Below the pieces are notes generated by a model, which saw only the letters and a list, made by a program, of their open reading frames with translations, was not told where the DNA came from and searched no databases. Shown piece by piece: positions 5,825 through 7,803 of a stretch of DNA of 7,803 nt. The stretch is from NCBI RefSeq assembly GCF_937980635.1, contig NZ_CALJPG010000033.1, positions 1-7,803 of the forward strand, given 5' to 3'. The position numbers and the translations under genes are program-made. Source of the DNA: an uncultured Campylobacter sp. (GTDB lineage Bacteria > Campylobacterota > Campylobacteria > Campylobacterales > Campylobacteraceae). Each line of letters opens with the position of its first letter. Position 1 is the stretch's first letter.

Positions 5825-6094
5825 GTGGAGGAGATCCCCGCGGGCAGGGTCGCTAGCTACGGACAGATCGCGCGCCTGATCGGGCTGTCCGCTTGCTCGC
5901 GGCTCGTGGGGCGCGTGCTCTCGCAAGCAGAGCTCTACGGCGACTACCCGTGCCACCGCGTCGTAAACCACGCGGGCGCCTTGGCGGCGAGCTTTGCGGC
6001 TCAGCGCGAACTGCTAGAGGCCGAAGGCGTGGAATTTAGAGGCGAGCGCCTGTATGAAAAAGCACCGCTGGGAGTGCTAGGTATAGAATTTTAA
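5825..6094 (+). CDS. MGMT/ATL-family DNA alkyltransferase domain (frameshifted at 5' end)
   Basis: The family binds O6-alkylguanine in DNA and, when it has the active cysteine, moves the alkyl group onto it; alkyltransferase-like members flag lesions for excision repair. The 89-residue open frame (from GTG 5825) has IPAGRVASYGQIARL (4-18; Tyr12 corresponds to the DNA-phosphate tyrosine), the arginine-finger region SRLVGRVL (25-32, Arg26), and PCHRVVNHAG (42-51) with Cys43 as the acceptor. It then has QRELLEAEGVEF (60-71). The cysteine is present, unlike in E. coli ATL (PWHR). The GTG has no ribosome binding site. The natural start is more likely ATG 5784, which a missing base puts out of frame; repaired, the protein would be about 103 residues. 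The gene may therefore be a recent pseudogene, a sequencing artefact, or rescued by frameshifting. The domain call is strong; expression is uncertain. Confidence 0.8.
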   Translation: MEEIPAGRVASYGQIARLIGLSACSRLVGRVLSQAELYGDYPCHRVVNHAGALAASFAAQRELLEAEGVEFRGERLYEKAPLGVLGIEF

Positions 6095-6224
6095 TCGCCC
6101 TATAAGCAGTCCGGCATAGAATTTACGGATCGTTTGAAGCGCGAAATTTCAAATCATTTGCGGCAAAAATTCTAAATTGTCCGCGGCGCGAAATTTTAAA
6201 TTTACAAAGCGGCGGCAGGGTGAG

Positions 6225-6503
6225 ATGGAAGATAGGCGCTGCCGACCGCCAAGAGCCTGCGAGCTTTATTTGCTTGTAGATGCGGCGCAAATCATCTGCG
6301 GAAAAGATAGAATTTTTATCTTTTTACGCAGCGGCTTAAATGCTGCACTAAGCGGCTCCTCGGCAATCAGCCCGCCGGAGTTTTACGAAGCAGGCGCGCT
6401 GCTGCCTATTAGTTTTTTCACCGCAGGCTTTGTCGCGCCCGTTTCGACGCCGCTTGTAGATTTTGGCTATCGCAAATTTTGCAGCGGTCGATCTGGCGGC
6501 TGA
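6225..6503 (+). CDS. Possible hypothetical protein, 92 residues
   Basis: A weak candidate. The frame from ATG 6225 to TGA 6501-6503 encodes 92 residues that I do not recognise: a basic start (MEDRRCRPPRAC), then moderately hydrophobic sequence with RIFIFLRSGL and LPISFFTAGFVAPV, ending YRKFCSGRSGG. AGGG stands about 5 bases before the ATG and is an acceptable ribosome binding site. Codon choice is not unlike the neighbours, and a T-tailed hairpin on the same strand follows at 6540-6560, as expected for a transcribed unit. Against it: no known domain, no promoter seen, and it lies in a 500-base gap that could simply be decayed DNA. Confidence 0.3.
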   Translation: MEDRRCRPPRACELYLLVDAAQIICGKDRIFIFLRSGLNAALSGSSAISPPEFYEAGALLPISFFTAGFVAPVSTPLVDFGYRKFCSGRSGG

Positions 6504-6539
6504 TCTGTCCGTCCTCGGCGCGTTAAAATTTTTAAGAGG

Positions 6540-6560
6540 TATCCGCCTAGGATATTTTTT
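6540..6560 (+). terminator. Short intrinsic terminator
   Basis: TATCC (6540-6544), loop GCCTA, GGATA (6550-6554), then six T (6555-6560). The stem is only 5 bp (plus one G-T pair), but the T-run follows at once. It would end plus-strand transcripts from the alkyltransferase or the 6225-6503 frame before they run into the convergent CorA-like gene. Confidence 0.5.
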
Positions 6561-6594
6561 AGCTCGTTTTTATTCAAAATTTAACCTTTCCGCT

Positions 6595-7314
6595 TTAGTT
6601 TCTCTTTTTGACGTAAAATATAAAAAAGCCTACCATCGCCGCAAAAATCACGCACATCGCAAGCGTCACGATGAGCGTGCCATGTTGCGAGTCGCTTAAA
6701 AACAGCCCCGTCGTGTTCATCCCGAAAAAGCTTGTGATGAAATTTAGCGGCAAAAGTAGCGACGAGATGATCGTGAGAATGTAGATGTTGCGGCTAATTT
6801 TGTCGTTTTTGAGGCCCTGGATGAACTGATAGATATCCTCGATCCTGACAGCGTATTCGCTCATCACGCCCTTGAAAACGCCCGCTTCGTAGGCATAGTT
6901 TTTCAGCCGCTTTTTAAGCGCCGGTTGCTCGTTTGCGCAGATGAGCAGCGCCTCGTAAAAATGCGAAATTTTGTTTTGAAATTTGCGGATTTCATATTTT
7001 AGGATAGAGTGCTTTTTCATAAATTTTGAAAAATCGCCGCGGCGCGTGTAGATTTTTTCGTAATTCTCAAGCTCCGCGGAGTGCTCTAAAATTTTATCGC
7101 GGTACTGTGCTAGGATCTTTTTTACGACTGCGAAAAACTCCTCCTCGCTGCTAAGCCGCACCTCGGCGGCACCCTCTTGCAAATAGATCGCGCCCGCGTC
7201 GAAAATAAAGCGGTAGTTTTGCTCGCGCGGCGCGTCCGTCACAAAGTACACATACTCGCGATCCTCGGCGTAGTAATAGCCCGAAACGCTGCGCTTTTCG
7301 GTAATCGGGTTCAA
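6595..7314 (-). CDS. CorA-family divalent cation channel, short form
   Basis: CorA proteins are pentameric inner-membrane channels for Mg2+ (some family members carry Co2+, Ni2+ or Zn2+). The protein has 239 residues: a soluble N-terminal part (1-60), a long charged helical region (about 60-172, the likely stalk), a first membrane span near 176-196, the signature GMN (198-200) right after it, a periplasmic loop, a second span near 212-234, and a basic tail KKRN. Two C-terminal spans with GMN between them are diagnostic. Typical CorA proteins have about 315-350 residues, so the cytoplasmic alpha/beta domain is markedly reduced; the rest looks intact. The start is TTG at 7314, preceded by AAGGAGG with a 5-base gap, with no better ATG nearby. 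It is convergent with the plus-strand genes to its left and stands alone. Ion preference cannot be read from the sequence. Confidence 0.88.
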   Translation of the reverse strand: MNPITEKRSVSGYYYAEDREYVYFVTDAPREQNYRFIFDAGAIYLQEGAAEVRLSSEEEFFAVVKKILAQYRDKILEHSAELENYEKIYTRRGDFSKFMKKHSILKYEIRKFQNKISHFYEALLICANEQPALKKRLKNYAYEAGVFKGVMSEYAVRIEDIYQFIQGLKNDKISRNIYILTIISSLLLPLNFITSFFGMNTTGLFLSDSQHGTLIVTLAMCVIFAAMVGFFIFYVKKRN

Positions 7315-7319
7315 TGAGG

Positions 7320-7326
7320 CCTCCTT
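7320..7326 (-). promoter_or_regulatory. Strong ribosome binding site before a TTG start
   Basis: The minus strand reads AAGGAGG, CCTCA, TTG. The full-length anti-16S match at 5 bases fixes TTG 7314 as the start of the CorA-like protein. Confidence 0.8.
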
Positions 7327-7339
7327 GCTTAATCGTTTT

Positions 7340-7569
7340 AAATTTGCGGAATTTCAGAATTTCGCTCAAATTTACGGAATTTTGAAATTCTGTTGCCGAT
7401 CAGAATTCTGAAATTTCGCCGCCAATAGGAATTCTAAAATTCCGCCATCGCTTAAATTTTATCGTATTTGGAATTTCAAAATTCTTTTGCGCTTGGAATT
7501 TTAAAATTTTAAGCACGAAAGAATTTTATTATTGGTGGAATTTATGCGGCGCAGTCGCAATTCAAATTT
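7340..7569. repeat. Dense cluster of RAATTY hexamers, many as paired palindromes
   Basis: Eighteen RAATTY hexamers (AAATTT, GAATTT, AAATTC or GAATTC) lie in 230 bases, at 7340, 7349, 7357, 7368, 7377, 7385, 7403, 7411, 7429, 7437, 7454, 7471, 7479, 7496, 7504, 7521, 7538 and 7564. Several come in pairs about 8 bases apart that form imperfect palindromes, for example GGAATTCTAAAATTCC at 7428-7443. The cluster lies upstream of the CorA-like gene and contains no gene. Equal-base chance would give well under one site. Confidence 0.75.
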
Positions 7570-7572
7570 AAC

Positions 7573-7587
7573 GCGGACGCAGTCCGC
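7573..7587. repeat. Small perfect hairpin
   Basis: GCGGAC (7573-7578), loop GCA, GTCCGC (7582-7587): a perfect 6-bp stem with a 3-base loop at the edge of the RAATTY cluster. No T-run follows on either strand, so it is not an obvious terminator. Confidence 0.5.
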
Positions 7588-7615
7588 ACCGCTAGCGTCG
7601 CGCGGGTGGGGGTTG

Positions 7616-7661
7616 GTAAGGGGGCGGGCGCACCTCGCAACTCTGAGCGCCGCCCCCTTAC
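7616..7661. repeat. GC-rich hairpin element, copy 1
   Basis: GTAAGGGGGCGGGCGC (7616-7631) pairs with GCGCCGCCCCCTTAC (7647-7661), fifteen pairs with one bulged G. The 15-base loop contains ACCTCGCAA (7632-7640). Neither strand has a T-run after it. Confidence 0.7.
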
Positions 7662-7769
7662 AAGAACATCACGCATAAAACATGCAGACATCAAGATATA
7701 CATAAAATTTTATCATTAAATCCACGGCTTGCAGAATTTATACCGTGATTTTTATTTCTCTTGGGGCGG

Positions 7770-7803
7770 GAAGGGGGCTTGAATTGCGAGGTCGCTCCCC
7801 TTC
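7770..7803. repeat. GC-rich hairpin element, copy 2, inverted (runs to window end)
   Basis: GAAGGGG-GC (7770-7778) pairs with GC-T-CCCCTTC (7794-7803). The loop contains TTGCGAGGT (7784-7792), the exact reverse complement of ACCTCGCAA in the loop of the hairpin at 7616-7661. It is thus a shorter, inverted relative of that element about 150 bases away. The window ends at its outer edge, so its full extent is unknown. The AT-rich DNA between them (7662-7769) shows no gene. Confidence 0.6.

Noticed and set aside
6463..6699. A 78-codon plus-strand open frame
   Set aside because: It crosses the T-tailed hairpin and the 3' end of the convergent CorA-like gene and lacks a start signal.
7151..7369. 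A 72-codon minus-strand open frame overlapping the start of the CorA-like gene
   Set aside because: It is in another frame of a supported gene and would cover its strong ribosome binding site.

Overview
The window looks like a chromosomal segment of a Campylobacter (Campylobacterota). The clues are the EF-G sequence at the left end, intergenic DNA full of AAATTT/TAAAATTTTA words, TATAAT-type -10 boxes, AAGGAG ribosome binding sites, and the mix of a Tat-exported peptidase E with a CorA-like channel. Its G+C is clearly above that of C. jejuni, which suits one of the GC-richer oral species (C. gracilis/showae/rectus type). This assignment is inference, not a database match.

Layout. (1) 2-814 (+): the last 270 residues of fusA (elongation factor G), closed by a hairpin at 830-861. 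(2) 862-2106: about 1.2 kb with no convincing gene. It opens with a run of AAATTT palindromes (873-1012) and ends with three diverged copies of a structured direct repeat (about 110-120 bp each, 1672-2100). (3) 2107-2850 (-): a DUF4272 protein of unknown function. Upstream on the same strand (2980-3279) lies a decayed, unrecognised gene with two in-frame TAA codons. (4) 3512-4345 (-): a peptidase E (S51) homologue with an intact Ser-Asp-His triad and a twin-arginine signal peptide, so predicted to be periplasmic. (5) 4576-5676 (-): a predicted 8-TM membrane protein made of two tandem copies of one module. Its -10 box sits inside a perfect 11-bp inverted repeat. (6) 5784-6094 (+), divergent: a small MGMT/ATL-family alkyltransferase gene whose N-terminal 14 codons are one base out of frame with the rest. 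A perfect TATAAT lies 6 bases before its ATG, which suggests a leaderless mRNA. (7) 6225-6503 (+): a weak hypothetical ORF followed by a short T-tailed hairpin. (8) 6595-7314 (-): a short CorA-family divalent cation channel with a TTG start. (9) 7315-7803: no gene. It holds an extreme cluster of RAATTY hexamers (18 in 230 bp) and two GC-rich hairpins that are inverted relatives of each other.

The genes do not form one pathway: most are single transcription units with their own promoter or ribosome binding site. The points most worth pursuing are the structured repeats behind the DUF4272 gene, the RAATTY clusters (RAATTY is the methylated DNA-uptake motif in C. jejuni), the duplicated membrane protein with its inverted-repeat promoter, the exported peptidase E, and the frameshifted leaderless alkyltransferase gene. 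I saw no clear defence system, CRISPR array, insertion sequence or complete RNA gene.
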